The notes: generated by a model from the letters alone, not told the origin. DNA of 64,000 bases from Proteus cibi (GCF_003144405.1 NZ_PENW01000010.1:62001-126000), one strand, 5' to 3'. Shown: positions 44,893 through 56,597, counted from the stretch's first letter. Made by a program: numbers and translations.

Positions 44893-46620
44893 ATGAATGC
44901 CGAAAAAACCGACGTTGTGAACCAGAATAAGGGTTTTAACGCCATTATTAACCGGATAAAAGCCGATCCGAAAATTCCGCTCATTATTGCGGGTTCGGCG
45001 GCGATTGCCATTTTTGTTGCTGCATTTTTATGGTTACAAAGCCCTGATTATAAAGTGCTTTATAGTAATCTTAGCGATAAAGACGGTGGCGAAATTGTCA
45101 CACAGTTAACACAGATGAATGTACCTTATCGCTTGTCACAAAATGGCGCGGCGATTATGGTACCTGACAATCAGGTTCATGAATTACGCCTGAAACTCGC
45201 GCAAGCGGGACTTCCAAAAGGCGGTGCTGCCGGTTTTGAACTGTTAGATAAAGAAAAGTTCGGGATCAGCCAATTTAGTGAACAGATTAACTATCAACGT
45301 GCACTTGAGGGTGAGCTTGCTCGCACTATCGAGACATTAGGTCCTGTACAAAATGCTCGAGTTCATTTAGCACTACCGAAACCATCTCTTTTTGTTCGTG
45401 AACAGAAATCCCCTTCTGCATCCGTTACGGTGGGTCTTTTACAGGGTAGAGCACTGGACGAAGGTCAAATTAATGCCATCGTGCATATCGTTGCGAGCAG
45501 TGTCGCGGGTATGCCTGACAGCAGTGTGACCATCGTTGACCAAAGTGGCAAATTATTGACACAGCCTGATGCGTTAGGTCGCGATCTTAACTCTATCCAA
45601 CTGAAATATGTTCAAGAGCTAGAAAGCCGTTATCAGCAACGTATTGAAACGTTATTAGGTCCAATTGTGGGTCGTGGAAACGTTCATGCGCAGGTGACTG
45701 CTCAAGTTGATTTCTCTCATACAGAAGAGACAGCAGAAGAGTACAAACCAAACCAACCACCTAATCAAGCCGCTGTGCGTTCAAAGCAGTTGAGCCAAAG
45801 TGAGCAAAATGGTGGCATGTTAGCTGGCGGTGTTCCTGGTGCATTATCTAATCAGCCTGTTGCTCCACCACAAGCGCCGATTGAAACGCCAAAAGCGCAA
45901 GAAGGTGAGAAAACAGATGACGCTAATGCAACTGGTACGAATCGCACATTAACACGTAATCCAAACAGCAATAGCCGTTTAGATGAAACAACCAACTATG
46001 AAGTTGATCGCCGAATTCGCCATATCAAGCGTCCAGTAGGCAATGTCGAGCGTCTTTCTGTCGCTGTTATTGTGAACTACAAAACAGTTGAAGATAAGAA
46101 AGAAGCGGCTGAAGGCGAAGAGCCTGTTGTTGAAACTAAACTTGTTCCGCTAACTGATGAGCAAATTCAGCAAATTGAAGGGCTTGTCCGTGAAGCGATG
46201 GGCTATTCCCAAGAACGTGGTGACTCTTTAAGTGTCGTGAACTCGCAGTTCAACGATATTGAAGAGAAAGTGATCACCGTTCCTGTATGGGAAAATCCAG
46301 AAATTCTTGCGAAAGCATTAGATTTAGGTCGCTGGTTATTACTTGTCATCCTCGCATGGATCTTATGGCGCAAACTGGTGAAACCACAGCTTGAAAAACG
46401 CCGTGAAGCTGAAATTGCCGCACAGAAAGCCGTGCTGAAAACTAAGCTACAAGTTAAAGATGATGTTGATGAAGCAGAATTAGATGACGAAGCAAGACGT
46501 AAACAAGCACGTAAACGTGTCAGTGCCGAATTGCAGAGCCAACGTATCCGTGAAATGGCAGAGAAAGACCCTCGTGTCGTTGCAATGGTCATTCGTCAAT
46601 GGATGAGTAAAGAACAATGA
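44893..46620 (+). CDS. fliF: Flagellar MS-ring protein FliF
   Basis: 575 residues. It forms the membrane MS ring. First membrane helix about 28-48, a large periplasmic region with two ring-building motifs, a low-complexity linker (about 300-355), a second helix ([12 protein letters not shown], about 480), and a cytoplasmic C-terminal tail that binds FliG. The ATG at 44893 has AAGGA 6 bases before it; the TTG at 44887 is not needed. First gene of fliFGHIJK; ends in ATGA overlap with fliG. Confidence 0.96.
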   Translation: MNAEKTDVVNQNKGFNAIINRIKADPKIPLIIAGSAAIAIFVAAFLWLQSPDYKVLYSNLSDKDGGEIVTQLTQMNVPYRLSQNGAAIMVPDNQVHELRLKLAQAGLPKGGAAGFELLDKEKFGISQFSEQINYQRALEGELARTIETLGPVQNARVHLALPKPSLFVREQKSPSASVTVGLLQGRALDEGQINAIVHIVASSVAGMPDSSVTIVDQSGKLLTQPDALGRDLNSIQLKYVQELESRYQQRIETLLGPIVGRGNVHAQVTAQVDFSHTEETAEEYKPNQPPNQAAVRSKQLSQSEQNGGMLAGGVPGALSNQPVAPPQAPIETPKAQEGEKTDDANATGTNRTLTRNPNSNSRLDETTNYEVDRRIRHIKRPVGNVERLSVAVIVNYKTVEDKKEAAEGEEPVVETKLVPLTDEQIQQIEGLVREAMGYSQERGDSLSVVNSQFNDIEEKVITVPVWENPEILAKALDLGRWLLLVILAWILWRKLVKPQLEKRREAEIAAQKAVLKTKLQVKDDVDEAELDDEARRKQARKRVSAELQSQRIREMAEKDPRVVAMVIRQWMSKEQ

Positions 46621-47615
46621 GTAATAACTTAACTGGAACCGAAAAAAGCGCCGTTATGTTACTAACACTCGGTGAAGACCGAGCGGCGGAAGTATTTAAA
46701 CATCTAAGTACACGCGAAGTTCAACAACTGAGTATTGCAATGTCTTCAATGCGCCATATCTCAAATCAGCAATTGATTGATGTTATGGCAAGCTTTGAAG
46801 AAGACGCTGTTCAATACGCGGCATTGAACGTCAATGCGAACGACTATTTACGCTCTGTTCTTGTTAAAGCCTTGGGTGAAGAACGCGCAAATAATCTATT
46901 AGATGAGATCTCAGAAACTCGCGAAACAACGACGGGTATCGAGACACTTAACTTTATGGAGCCACAAATGGCTGCCGATATTATCCGCGACGAACATCCG
47001 CAGATTATCGCAACCATCTTGGTTCACCTCAAACGGGGTCAAGCAGCCGATATTCTGGCACTGTTTGATGAGAAATTACGTAATGATGTGATGTTACGTA
47101 TCGCAACATTTGGTGGTGTTCAACCGTCAGCATTAGCAGAATTAACAGAAGTTCTGAATAACCTGCTTGATGGTCAAAACCTCAAACGCAGTAAAATGGG
47201 TGGTGTTCGTACTGCTGCTGAAATCATCAACTTGATGAAGAGTCAGCAAGAAGAGAATGTCATTACTGCGGTTCGCGATTACGACGGCGAATTGGCACAA
47301 AAAATTATCGACGAAATGTTCCTGTTCGAAAACCTTATCGATATCGACAACCGTTCTATCCAGCGCATTCTACAGGAAGTGGAATCCGACTCCTTGGTTG
47401 TGGCATTGAAAGGATGCGATCAAGAGCTGCGCGATCACTTCCTCAACAATATGTCGCAACGTGCTGCTGAAATCATGCGTGATGACTTGAGTTCTCGCGG
47501 CCCTGTTCGAATGTCTCAAGTGGAAGCAGAGCAGAAAGCTATTCTGCTTGTGGTACGCAAATTAGCAGAGACTGGAGAGGTTGTTCTTCATGGAGGAGAC
47601 GATACCTATGTCTGA
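46617..47615 (+). CDS. fliG: Flagellar motor switch protein FliG
   Basis: 332 residues. FliG is the rotor torque-generating switch protein. The N-terminal FliF-binding domain ([20 protein letters not shown]), the middle [13 protein letters not shown] motif (about 124-136), and the C-terminal charged helix ([23 protein letters not shown], about 243) are all present. Start overlaps the fliF stop by four bases. Overlaps the fliH start by eight bases. Confidence 0.97.
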   Translation: MSNNLTGTEKSAVMLLTLGEDRAAEVFKHLSTREVQQLSIAMSSMRHISNQQLIDVMASFEEDAVQYAALNVNANDYLRSVLVKALGEERANNLLDEISETRETTTGIETLNFMEPQMAADIIRDEHPQIIATILVHLKRGQAADILALFDEKLRNDVMLRIATFGGVQPSALAELTEVLNNLLDGQNLKRSKMGGVRTAAEIINLMKSQQEENVITAVRDYDGELAQKIIDEMFLFENLIDIDNRSIQRILQEVESDSLVVALKGCDQELRDHFLNNMSQRAAEIMRDDLSSRGPVRMSQVEAEQKAILLVVRKLAETGEVVLHGGDDTYV

Positions 47616-48327
47616 TAAACATACTGATACTAACTGGAAGCCTTGGGTTCCCAAAGAACTCACTGATTGGGCATTAACTGTCGAGGAAACGACAGAAGAC
47701 GAAAAGGAAGTCGAAAAACAGGAAAAAGAAGTCGTTCAGCAACAGAAAGTCCTTGAGCAAATTAATATGCTTGATGACATGAAAGACAAGGCCCAGAAAT
47801 TGGGCCACGCTGAAGGCTTTGAGGCAGGGAAAAACCAGGGTTATCAGGAAGGCTATCAGGCTGGATTACAATCAGGTATTGAAGAAGGTATTCGCCAAGG
47901 CATTGCTCAACAATCACCATTAATTAATGAATGGCAAGGATTGTTAGCGGAGTTTAGGCACTCTTTAAACGGGTTAGACAGTGTTATTGCTTCACGTTTA
48001 ATGCAAATCGCCCTCACCGCAGCAAAAGAAGTTTTAGGTCAGCCTGCGGTTTGTGATGGATCTGCATTACTGGCACAAATAACCTTAATGTTGCAACAAG
48101 AACAAATGTTCTCAAACAACCCACAGTTAAGAGTTAACCCAAAACATATTCCACAAATAGAAAAAGAGCTGGGTGATTCACTTTCTGCTCATGGTTGGAA
48201 AGTGGTTGCCGATAACAGTATTCATGTTGGTGGATGCCGTGTGGTGACAAATGATGGCGATCTTGATGCCACGATTGCAACTCGTTGGCATGAACTTTGT
48301 CGTCTTGCTGCTCCGGAGGCGTTGTAA
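47608..48327 (+). CDS. fliH: Flagellar export ATPase regulator FliH
   Basis: 239 residues. It holds FliI at the export gate. The start [18 protein letters not shown] matches the family (W-rich N-terminus); GGAGGAG lies 10 bases before the ATG at 47608. The glycine-repeat coiled coil ([29 protein letters not shown], about 71-99) shows the GxxxG pattern typical of FliH. The C-terminal domain ends [23 protein letters not shown]. Overlaps fliI by one base. Confidence 0.95.
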   Translation: MSDKHTDTNWKPWVPKELTDWALTVEETTEDEKEVEKQEKEVVQQQKVLEQINMLDDMKDKAQKLGHAEGFEAGKNQGYQEGYQAGLQSGIEEGIRQGIAQQSPLINEWQGLLAEFRHSLNGLDSVIASRLMQIALTAAKEVLGQPAVCDGSALLAQITLMLQQEQMFSNNPQLRVNPKHIPQIEKELGDSLSAHGWKVVADNSIHVGGCRVVTNDGDLDATIATRWHELCRLAAPEAL

Positions 48328-49694
48328 TGACAGCAAGATTGGGGCGTTGGTTAGAAAAACTCAGTGATGCCGAAGCGCGTTTAAATAAAATCCCGCGTGT
48401 ACGTCAATATGGTCGTTTAACCAGAGCAACAGGTTTAGTCATGGAAGCTAAGGGGCTTGTTATGCCTCTTGGCTCTACCTGCTTAATAGAACGTACTATT
48501 GGTAAAACGGTTGAAGAAGTTGAAAGTGAAGTCGTTGGGTTCAATGGTAGCCAAATGTTGTTAATGCCTTTACAGGAAGTCGAGGGATTAACACCGGGTG
48601 CCCGTGTTTACGCACAGGCCACTCCGGGTGGTGAAAATGAAGGTCGCCAGTTACCTCTTGGAGATGCGCTGTTAGGGCGTGTTTTAGATGGTTCTGGTTA
48701 CCCTTTAGATGGTTTACCACCACCTGATACAGGTTATCGTGCCCCACTGATCACTCCACCAATCAACCCACTACAACGTACCCCTATTACTGATGTATTG
48801 GATGTAGGTGTGCGCGCAATCAACTCACTATTAACCGTGGGTCGTGGTCAGCGTATGGGGCTTTTTGCCGGTTCTGGTGTCGGTAAAAGTGTGCTATTAG
48901 GCATGATGGCGCGTTTTACTCAAGCTGACGTCATTGTTGTTGGATTAATTGGTGAACGTGGACGTGAAGTTAAAGACTTTATCGAAAACATTCTCGGTAC
49001 TGACGGTTTAGCGCGCTCCGTGGTTGTCGCTGCACCGGCTGACGTATCACCGCTTCTTCGTATGCAAGGTGCTTCTTATGCAACACGTATTGCAGAAGAT
49101 TTTCGTGATCGCGGAAAACATGTCTTACTGATTATGGATTCACTCACCCGTTACAGTATGGCACAACGTGAAATCGCCCTTGCTGTAGGCGAACCGCCTG
49201 CAACCAAAGGCTATCCACCGTCTGTCTTCGCTAAATTGCCTGCACTAGTCGAACGTGCGGGAAATGGCGTTGATGGTGGGGGTTCTATCACGGCTTTCTA
49301 TACTGTGCTAACAGAAGGTGATGATCAACAAGATCCCATTGCAGACTCTGCGCGTGCGATTTTAGATGGTCACATTGTGCTTTCGCGTTCTCTTGCAGAA
49401 TCTGGGCACTACCCTGCTATCGATATCGAAGCGTCTATAAGCCGTGCAATGACGTCATTAATTGATAAAACACATTATCGTCGCGTACAAGTGTTTAAAC
49501 AGCTGTTGTCGAGTTATCAACGTAACCGCGATTTAATTAACGTAGGGGCTTATGCGGCGGGGAGTGATCCTATGCTTGATAAAGCCATTGCACTTTATCC
49601 GTCCCTCGCGAAGTTCTTACAACAAGATATCCAAGAGCAATGCAGTTATCAAAGTGCATGTGAGCAACTTAATCAACTGATCACAGTAAACTAA
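48327..49694 (+). CDS. fliI: Flagellum-specific ATPase FliI
   Basis: 455 residues, related to F1-beta. Walker A is FAGSGVGKS (about 174-182), Walker B LLIMDS (about 262-267). The start ATG at 48327 overlaps the fliH stop (TAATG) with GGAGG upstream. It drives substrate entry into the flagellar type III export gate with FliH and FliJ. The fold and length agree with E. coli (457). Confidence 0.97.
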   Translation: MTARLGRWLEKLSDAEARLNKIPRVRQYGRLTRATGLVMEAKGLVMPLGSTCLIERTIGKTVEEVESEVVGFNGSQMLLMPLQEVEGLTPGARVYAQATPGGENEGRQLPLGDALLGRVLDGSGYPLDGLPPPDTGYRAPLITPPINPLQRTPITDVLDVGVRAINSLLTVGRGQRMGLFAGSGVGKSVLLGMMARFTQADVIVVGLIGERGREVKDFIENILGTDGLARSVVVAAPADVSPLLRMQGASYATRIAEDFRDRGKHVLLIMDSLTRYSMAQREIALAVGEPPATKGYPPSVFAKLPALVERAGNGVDGGGSITAFYTVLTEGDDQQDPIADSARAILDGHIVLSRSLAESGHYPAIDIEASISRAMTSLIDKTHYRRVQVFKQLLSSYQRNRDLINVGAYAAGSDPMLDKAIALYPSLAKFLQQDIQEQCSYQSACEQLNQLITVN

Positions 49695-49730
49695 TTCTGA
49701 ACATAATCAGAGAAAGTAAAGAGGGTTCCA

Positions 49731-50177
49731 ATGCGGGAGCAGTCACCTTTAGTGACACTGAGAGAACTGGCACAGACAGCGGCTGAACAAGCCGCTATTC
49801 AACTGGCTCAGGTCCGGCAGAGTCATCAACAAATGGAACAGCAACTCAATATGTTGATTGGGTATCAGGATGAATACCGTGTACGTCTAAATGAAACGTT
49901 GAATTTGGGGGGGATGTCGTCAGCATCGTGGCAAAACTACCAACAATTTCTCAAAACGCTCGAATTGACTATCGAACAACATAAACAACAACTTCAACAT
50001 TGGCAGGCGCAGCTCGATCTTGCAACTGAACAATGGCGAGAAAAACAGCAACGACTCAATGCATTTGAGACTTTGGAGCAACGTGCTGAAGATAGCCGTA
50101 AGCGACATCTTGATCGTATTGAACAGAAACAAATGGACGAGTACGCACAGCGTAGTACTTTACGGAGAACAACTTGA
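49731..50177 (+). CDS. fliJ: Flagellar export chaperone FliJ
   Basis: 148 residues forming an almost unbroken antiparallel coiled coil (QQMEQQLNMLIGYQDEYR, EQWREKQQRLNAFETLEQRAEDSRKRHLDRIEQKQMDEYAQR). It resembles the gamma stalk and sits in the FliI hexamer. It starts 36 bases after fliI with a GAGGGT ribosome-binding site and overlaps fliK by one base. Confidence 0.95.
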   Translation: MREQSPLVTLRELAQTAAEQAAIQLAQVRQSHQQMEQQLNMLIGYQDEYRVRLNETLNLGGMSSASWQNYQQFLKTLELTIEQHKQQLQHWQAQLDLATEQWREKQQRLNAFETLEQRAEDSRKRHLDRIEQKQMDEYAQRSTLRRTT

Positions 50178-51580
50178 TGGAGATAACGCTTCTGACCATG
50201 GATGTCGCTGCAGCCTCTTCGGGAACGACATCCGCTTCAAATAGTCAGCCCGGTGATAATGCCCCGACATTTGCTCAGCTTTTGGGCTCTCAACCCCAAA
50301 ATGCACAGAGTGATAAAAAGACAGCCAATATCACAAACCATTCAACAAAAGAAAACAAAGCACATTCACACTCTGATGAAGACAAAACAAAAGAAGATGA
50401 TAGTCATCTTGCGTCTGTCACGACAGAACCCAATGTGATAGAAGAGTCCTCTCTTGAGAAACCTCAATTGGCTCTGACTTTGCCGGATAATGAACAATTT
50501 GCGGCGATTGTTGAAAATAAAACCCCTTCTTTATTAATGTCAGCAGAAGAGCTTGCCGCTGAGCTTCCCGTTCAGTTAGCAGGACTCCCTGGATTAAAAC
50601 GTCTAACCCTACCCTCAGAACAACTGACTCAAGCATTACAACAGCCTCAATCAGTTAAACATGATGCAGGTTTAGCCTCGTTAGCGCGTACTATTTCAAA
50701 AGATAGCGATATGTCGGACTTCAACCTTACCGACAAGCTAAACTTATCAAAATCAGATGAAAAGTCTTTGTTAACCCAGCTACGTCCAGAGACAGCAACA
50801 TTAGCAACAGAAAGTGCACTTGTCGGTGCGAATCAAACAGAAAAGCCGTCTGCGAAAAAAGTCGATAGCATCGCCACGCTTTTAACGCCAACAGCAGAAA
50901 AAGTGAATGCATTGCTAAACGGCGATAAGCAAGTTGCAAATGCAAAATTAGCGGACAATGTTGCTCAGCAAATGGTGACAGGTAATCGTGTTGTAGAAAA
51001 CGATCTGCACAACACCCTTTCTACCTCTTCTTCTTTGGCATCACAAAGTATTACGGGTCATGCTCACTCTTCAACACAACCACAAATGCAATTTTCACCG
51101 ATGGCAACACAGGTATTAAATGCACAAGTGGGAACACAAGAGTGGCAACAGCAACTGAATCAACAAATTGTGATGTTTAGCCGTAATGGCTTACAAAAGG
51201 CAGAACTACGTTTACACCCTGAAGAACTAGGTTCATTGCATATCCGCATGAAAATAGAAGATGGGCAAGCGCAGTTACACCTTGCTTCACAAAACGGACA
51301 AGTTCGTTCTGTATTAGAAAATGCCATGAATCAATTGCGTCAAGCACTCTCTGAAAATGGGATCCAGCTCACGCAGAGTCAGGTGTCTAGCGACACATCT
51401 GACAGTTGGCAACAACAAAATATGTCAGATTCCTCTCAATTTAGTGGAGATGGTGCCGATAATCATCAAGGAAGCGAGGGTAATTCTCTGCAATTAGCCT
51501 CCGAAACGGCACTACAAAAGATAACCCTTACGCCTCAAGAATTAGCATCTGCTCGTGGTGGTGTTGATATTTTTGCCTAA
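50177..51580 (+). CDS. fliK: Flagellar hook-length control protein FliK
   Basis: 467 residues. N-terminal ruler region of low complexity (rich in S, Q, N, K), as expected. The C-terminal substrate-specificity switch domain (about 320-410) carries LRLHPEELGSLHIRMKIEDGQAQLHLAS. It starts at the ATG within TTGATG, overlapping the fliJ stop. Secreted during hook assembly and acts on FlhB. Variable N-terminal sequence is normal. Confidence 0.93.
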   Translation: MEITLLTMDVAAASSGTTSASNSQPGDNAPTFAQLLGSQPQNAQSDKKTANITNHSTKENKAHSHSDEDKTKEDDSHLASVTTEPNVIEESSLEKPQLALTLPDNEQFAAIVENKTPSLLMSAEELAAELPVQLAGLPGLKRLTLPSEQLTQALQQPQSVKHDAGLASLARTISKDSDMSDFNLTDKLNLSKSDEKSLLTQLRPETATLATESALVGANQTEKPSAKKVDSIATLLTPTAEKVNALLNGDKQVANAKLADNVAQQMVTGNRVVENDLHNTLSTSSSLASQSITGHAHSSTQPQMQFSPMATQVLNAQVGTQEWQQQLNQQIVMFSRNGLQKAELRLHPEELGSLHIRMKIEDGQAQLHLASQNGQVRSVLENAMNQLRQALSENGIQLTQSQVSSDTSDSWQQQNMSDSSQFSGDGADNHQGSEGNSLQLASETALQKITLTPQELASARGGVDIFA

Positions 51581-51605
51581 TACAAATGTATTGGGAGGAC
51601 ACACT

Positions 51606-51659
51606 ATGTCAATAAACGTAAGAGTTAATGGTTTTTTCCCCATCTGTTTCTGCAATTAA
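51606..51659 (+). other. Candidate 17-codon micro-ORF between fliK and fliL
   Basis: ATG at 51606 preceded by a near-perfect GGGAGGA (51593-51599) at 6-base spacing encodes MSINVRVNGFFPICFCN and stops at TAA. This is the best ribosome-binding site in the fliK-fliL gap, stronger than that of fliL itself. It may be a leader peptide coupling or a chance site; translation is unproven. Confidence 0.35.
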
Positions 51660-51757
51660 AAAACAGAAATAGCGGGATAATTAAGGTTGATTTAGATGGA
51701 TATGGAAGTCCACAACAGTGAACACGTATCCACTACAAAACAGGAATTTAACTGTCC

Positions 51758-52240
51758 ATGTCTAATTACAGCAATGAACGTAAAAGCTATAGCTTAATTC
51801 TGATCATCGTATTATTGGTGATCGCCATTATTGCAGCGGCATTCGGTGGATATAGTTGGTGGGCATTGAAGCATGCTAAATCAGGTTCAGCGGGCACAAG
51901 TCAGCAAAAAGTTATACCAGCACCCGTTTTTATGTCATTAGAACCCTTTACGGTAAATCTAATTGATGACGAAGAACACTTAGACAGAGTGCTCTACATA
52001 GGGATCACATTAAGATTGCACAATGAAGACACTCGTAAGCGTCTACATGATTATTTACCTGAGGTTCGTAGCCGCTTGTTATTACTGCTTTCTCGTCAAC
52101 AAGCTAATAAGCTCGCGACAGACAATGGAAAACTCCAGCTAATGACGGATGTAAAAGAAACGCTGAGACCGACTCTCGTACCGGGAGAATCTGAACAGAT
52201 CCTCTCCGATGTACTGTTTACCACGTTTATTCTGCGATAA
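51758..52240 (+). CDS. fliL: Flagellar basal body-associated protein FliL
   Basis: 160 residues, single-pass inner-membrane protein (helix about 12-34, LILIIVLLVIAIIAAAFGG) with a periplasmic domain near the stator. In Proteus FliL loss is tied to surface sensing and swarmer differentiation (known from literature). The periplasmic part includes FTVNLIDDEEHLDRVLYIGITLRL and the C-terminal SDVLFTTFILR. First gene of fliLMNOPQR, starting 177 bases after fliK. Confidence 0.95.
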   Translation: MSNYSNERKSYSLILIIVLLVIAIIAAAFGGYSWWALKHAKSGSAGTSQQKVIPAPVFMSLEPFTVNLIDDEEHLDRVLYIGITLRLHNEDTRKRLHDYLPEVRSRLLLLLSRQQANKLATDNGKLQLMTDVKETLRPTLVPGESEQILSDVLFTTFILR

Positions 52241-52245
52241 TCATT

Positions 52246-53277
52246 ATGAGCGATAATATCCTTTCACAGGCAGAGATTGATGCTCTGCTGAATGATGACA
52301 CATCAGGTGACGACGCCAAAAAAAGCGCGAACAGGGAACCTGCGATAGCGAAGGATCCGAATGAACCGGATATTCAGCCTTATGACCCCAACACGCAACG
52401 TCGTGTGGTTCGAGAACGTTTACAGTCGTTAGAAATTATTAACGAACGCTTTGCTCGTCAATTCCGTATGGGGCTGTTTAACATGCTCCGTCGGAGTCCT
52501 GACATTACTGTTGGTGGCGTTAAAATTCACCCTTATCACGACTTTGCTCGTAACTTACCTGTGCCAACAAATCTTAACTTGGTGCATTTAAAGCCTTTAC
52601 GAGGAACAGCATTATTTACCTTTGAACCTAATCTGGTTTATATCGCGGTAGATAACCTGTTTGGTGGTGATGGTCGTTTTCCAATCCCTGTGGAAGGACG
52701 TGAATTTACCAACACAGAGCAGCGGATCATCAACAAAATGTTGAAACTGGCACTTGATGCCTACCGTGATGCTTGGGATTCCATATTCAAAATTCAGGTG
52801 GAATATGTTCGTTCTGAAATGCAGGTGAAATTTACCAATATCACCTCATCACCGAACGACATTGTTGTTACGACACCTTTTCAGGTAGAAATTGGTTCAA
52901 TGGTTGGGGAATTTAGTATTTGTATTCCGTTCGCCATGATTGAGCCATTACGTGAACGACTGATCAATCCACCAATTGAAAATGTTCGTCAAGAAGATGG
53001 GGTTTGGTTAGATAGTTTAGTCAACCAAGTTCAGCATTCAGAACTTGAACTGGTTGCAAACTTTACTGACATCCCACTGCGTTTATCAAAAGTGTTAACC
53101 CTGAAAGAAGGGGATGTTATCCCGATTGATAAACCAGAAAGATTGATTGCACATGTTGATGGTGTGCCCGTATTAACAAGCCAATACGGTACAGTAAATG
53201 GGCAATATGCCCTTCGTGTTGAACACCTAATTAACCCTGTTTTAAACGCTCTGGATGAGGAACAAACCAATGAGTGA
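52246..53277 (+). CDS. fliM: Flagellar motor switch protein FliM
   Basis: 343 residues. The N-terminal CheY-P binding peptide ILSQAEIDALLN (residues 5-16) is intact. The middle CheC-like domain (LVYIAVDNLFGGDGRFP, about 132) and the C-terminal SPOA domain (ELVANFTDIPLRLSKVLTLKEGDVIPID, about 267) are standard. Part of the C ring with FliG and FliN. Ends overlapping the fliN start by 8 bases. Confidence 0.97.
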   Translation: MSDNILSQAEIDALLNDDTSGDDAKKSANREPAIAKDPNEPDIQPYDPNTQRRVVRERLQSLEIINERFARQFRMGLFNMLRRSPDITVGGVKIHPYHDFARNLPVPTNLNLVHLKPLRGTALFTFEPNLVYIAVDNLFGGDGRFPIPVEGREFTNTEQRIINKMLKLALDAYRDAWDSIFKIQVEYVRSEMQVKFTNITSSPNDIVVTTPFQVEIGSMVGEFSICIPFAMIEPLRERLINPPIENVRQEDGVWLDSLVNQVQHSELELVANFTDIPLRLSKVLTLKEGDVIPIDKPERLIAHVDGVPVLTSQYGTVNGQYALRVEHLINPVLNALDEEQTNE

Positions 53278-53680
53278 TGCAAATCGCCCAACTGATAATT
53301 CACAATCGGCTGAGGATATGTGGGCTGATGCAATGGAACAGCAAACTGGGAAAAGCCAGGATAATAGTTCCGATCTATTTGAACATCTTTTACCTGAAGA
53401 CGATGCACTGAACCATCTATCTGACATCAATTTGATTATGGATATTCCAGTCAAATTAACAGTAGAGTTAGGTCGCACCAAAATGACCATTAAAAAATTA
53501 CTTAGCCTGTCACAAGGTTCTGTCGTTTCACTGGATGGTTTAGCTGGTGAGCCTCTTGATATTCTTATCAATGGCTATTTAATTGCTCAAGGTGAAGTTG
53601 TGGTTGTTTCTGATAAATACGGTATTCGTATTACCGATATCATTACACCATCAGAACGTATGCGTCGTCTGAGCCGTTAA
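53270..53680 (+). CDS. fliN: Flagellar motor switch protein FliN
   Basis: 136 residues. Start MSDANRPTDNSQ at 53270 with GAGG nine bases upstream; an earlier ATG at 53255 belongs to the fliM overlap. The SPOA domain (LIMDIPVKLTVELGRTKMTIKKLLSLSQGSVVSLDGLAGEPLDILINGYLIAQGEVVVV) is nearly identical to E. coli FliN. Forms the lower C ring. Confidence 0.97.
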   Translation: MSDANRPTDNSQSAEDMWADAMEQQTGKSQDNSSDLFEHLLPEDDALNHLSDINLIMDIPVKLTVELGRTKMTIKKLLSLSQGSVVSLDGLAGEPLDILINGYLIAQGEVVVVSDKYGIRITDIITPSERMRRLSR

Positions 53681-53683
53681 TCT

Positions 53684-54130
53684 ATGGAACAGCTTCCTTC
53701 CTTTTCCAGCCAAGGTGCGGTAAATACTACCGCACCCGCTACAACACAAACTGTTCAAACACCTACACAACCGTTGCCTGTAGGTCAAAGCCTTGCTCAA
53801 GTTAGCACGGCGCTTGCAGGCATCATCGTTCTTATTATTGTTGCTATGTGGTTATTTCGCCGCTTTGGCTTTACCCGTGGTTCATTTAAAGGAACAACAG
53901 CACAACTTAGCGTCAAAGCAAGTTGTTCATTAGGTGCGAAAGAACGCGTGGTGGTGGTTGAAATAGAACAGGAATGGCTCGTATTAGGGGTAACTGCATC
54001 GCAGGTCAATTTGCTGCATAAATTACCCGTCCCTGATAAAGCCTCGCAGGAAGCGACCTCATCACCAACATCGCCCTTGTTTACTCAAATATTACAAAAA
54101 ACGCTAAAGCGAGATAAAGGCAACTCATAA
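53684..54130 (+). CDS. fliO: Flagellar export assembly protein FliO
   Basis: 148 residues with one membrane helix (about 40-62, [16 protein letters not shown]) and a C-terminal cytoplasmic domain ([41 protein letters not shown]). FliO helps assemble the FliP ring. The low-complexity N-terminus ([15 protein letters not shown]) is usual. Overlaps fliP by one base. Confidence 0.92.
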   Translation: MEQLPSFSSQGAVNTTAPATTQTVQTPTQPLPVGQSLAQVSTALAGIIVLIIVAMWLFRRFGFTRGSFKGTTAQLSVKASCSLGAKERVVVVEIEQEWLVLGVTASQVNLLHKLPVPDKASQEATSSPTSPLFTQILQKTLKRDKGNS

Positions 54131-54900
54131 TGCATCAGTGTGTCACTTTTTTTAACGCATTAAAGCGTTGGCGTCTCTTCGCTAGTGTGCTGGTTTTAAT
54201 CTTGTTACCTAGCAGTGCGTTTGCCCAATTTCCGGGTGTTATTACACAGCCTTTACCGGGTGGTGGTCAAAGTTGGTCATTACCTGTACAAACATTAATC
54301 TTCATTACAGCATTGGGGTTTATTCCGGCTGTTTTGCTGATGATGACAAGTTTTACTCGTATTATTATTGTCCTTGGACTATTACGTAATGCTTTAGGTA
54401 CACCTTCTGCGCCACCAAACCAAGTGGTTCTAGGTTTGGCGTTATTTATGACTTTTTTCATAATGGCACCCGTTTTTGATAAAATTTATCAAGATGCCTA
54501 TATGCCATTTACTGAAGATCAAATTACCTTCGAGCAAGCCTTAGAGAATGGTTCGAAACCGCTACGTCAGTTTATGATGCAACAAACGCGTGAAACTGAC
54601 TTGGCGCTATTTGCTCGTCTTGCCGATGCACCTGCGTTTGAAACTCGCGAAAGTGTACCAATGCGTATTTTGGTGCCAGCTTATATTACGAGTGAGCTAA
54701 AAACCGCTTTCCAAATCGGTTTTATGATTTTTATTCCTTTTCTTATTATCGACTTAGTGGTTGCCAGTGTGTTGATGGCACTAGGTATGATGATGGTGCC
54801 CCCTGCCACAGTTTCATTGCCATTTAAACTCATGCTGTTTGTTTTAGTCGATGGCTGGCAATTAATACTAGGCTCGCTTGCACAAAGCTTTTTTAATTAG
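54130..54900 (+). CDS. fliP: Flagellar export gate protein FliP
   Basis: 256 residues with a cleavable signal peptide (ending SSAFA, about residue 32), then export-gate membrane segments. Motifs include [49 protein letters not shown] (from about 69) and [40 protein letters not shown] near the end. Forms the pentameric core of the type III gate. Confidence 0.97.
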   Translation: MHQCVTFFNALKRWRLFASVLVLILLPSSAFAQFPGVITQPLPGGGQSWSLPVQTLIFITALGFIPAVLLMMTSFTRIIIVLGLLRNALGTPSAPPNQVVLGLALFMTFFIMAPVFDKIYQDAYMPFTEDQITFEQALENGSKPLRQFMMQQTRETDLALFARLADAPAFETRESVPMRILVPAYITSELKTAFQIGFMIFIPFLIIDLVVASVLMALGMMMVPPATVSLPFKLMLFVLVDGWQLILGSLAQSFFN

Positions 54901-54915
54901 CGCTGAGGTAACCCC

Positions 54916-55185
54916 ATGACACCAGAATCCGTCTTAGCACTAGGTACTGAAGCGATGAAAATCGCTTTATCACTAGCAGGCCCTCTTTTATTGTCCGCTC
55001 TGATAACGGGTCTTGTGATCAGTATGCTTCAAGCTGCAACGCAGATAAACGAAATGACATTGTCGTTTATTCCCAAAATTCTTGCTGTATTAGCCGCTAT
55101 TTTAGTTGCGGGTCCTTGGATGTTAAGTTTACTTGTCGATTATATGCATAACTTATTTACTGGCATTCCTGGGATGATTGGTTAA
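54916..55185 (+). CDS. fliQ: Flagellar export gate protein FliQ
   Basis: 89 residues, two membrane helices. Sequence MTPESVLALGTEAMKIALSLAGPLLLSALITGLVISMLQAATQINEMTLSFIPKI is typical. Begins 15 bases after fliP with a GAGGT ribosome-binding site. Confidence 0.97.
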   Translation: MTPESVLALGTEAMKIALSLAGPLLLSALITGLVISMLQAATQINEMTLSFIPKILAVLAAILVAGPWMLSLLVDYMHNLFTGIPGMIG

Positions 55186-55190
55186 TAGCA

Positions 55191-55973
55191 ATGATAACCC
55201 TGACCAGTGAAATGCTTAACGGCTACATGAGTGATTTTTTCTGGCCATTTGTGCGTATACTCGCCCTTTTTAGCACTGCACCGCTATTTAGTGAAAAGCA
55301 GACACCTAAAAAATTTCGCATTGCGCTCGCCTTTTTAATTACCGCATTAGTTGCACCAGGCTTACCGCAAAGTCATGTGCCTTTATTCTCGCTTATTGCC
55401 TTTTGGGTACTGTTACAGCAAATTTTGATTGGCACAATTCTTGGGTTATCAATGCAATTGGCGTTCGCTTCTGTTCGTCATGCGGGTGAAGTGATTGGTT
55501 TACAGATGGGGCTTTCATTTGCCACCTTTGTCGATCCATCAGGGGGCCCTAATATGCCTATTCTGGCACGTATTTTTAATATGCTCACAATGCTATTATT
55601 TATGGTCTTTGATGGCCATCTATGGCTATTGTCTATATTAGTTGATACGTTCTATGTCGTTCCTATTGGAAATCAGACTTTTAACTCATTAGGTCTTCTC
55701 ACTTTAGTTCAAAGCGGTGGCACAATCTTTATTAACGGTATGATGTTAGCCATGCCATTAATCACTCTACTTTTAGTCCTCAACCTTTCATTAGGTATTC
55801 TCAACCGTATGACACCACAACTTTCTGTCTTTGTGGTGGGTTTCCCTCTTACGCTGACTATCGGTATGTTAGCATTATCCATGATCATGCCTGCACTCCC
55901 CGTGTTTACAGAGCGTGTCTTTAGCGATACGTTTAATCGTATTACCTTAATACTACAACAGTTGGTTTCTTAA
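55191..55973 (+). CDS. fliR: Flagellar export gate protein FliR
   Basis: 260 residues, about six membrane helices. Family blocks are FVRILALFSTAPLFSEKQTPKKFRIALAFLITALVAPGLP (about 20-60), GLQMGLSFATFVDPSGGPNMPILARIFNMLTMLLFMVFDGHLW (about 103) and the C-terminal LNRMTPQLSVFVVGFPLTL. Last gene of the fliLMNOPQR operon. The next gene is the unrelated TacT-like acetyltransferase. Confidence 0.96.
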   Translation: MITLTSEMLNGYMSDFFWPFVRILALFSTAPLFSEKQTPKKFRIALAFLITALVAPGLPQSHVPLFSLIAFWVLLQQILIGTILGLSMQLAFASVRHAGEVIGLQMGLSFATFVDPSGGPNMPILARIFNMLTMLLFMVFDGHLWLLSILVDTFYVVPIGNQTFNSLGLLTLVQSGGTIFINGMMLAMPLITLLLVLNLSLGILNRMTPQLSVFVVGFPLTLTIGMLALSMIMPALPVFTERVFSDTFNRITLILQQLVS

Positions 55974-55989
55974 GATTTCGGATTATTAA

Positions 55990-56544
<555 letters not shown>

Positions 56545-56564
56545 ATTTATCTGTTGTATTCAAT

Positions 56565-56597
56565 AAAAAAATCCCCTGATAAATCAATACCAGGGGA
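56565..56597 (-). terminator. flgKL terminator
   Basis: 7-bp GC-rich stem TCCCCTG / CAGGGGA (56572-56578, 56591-56597); minus strand then has seven T. Also able to act on the plus-strand acetyltransferase gene. Confidence 0.8.
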
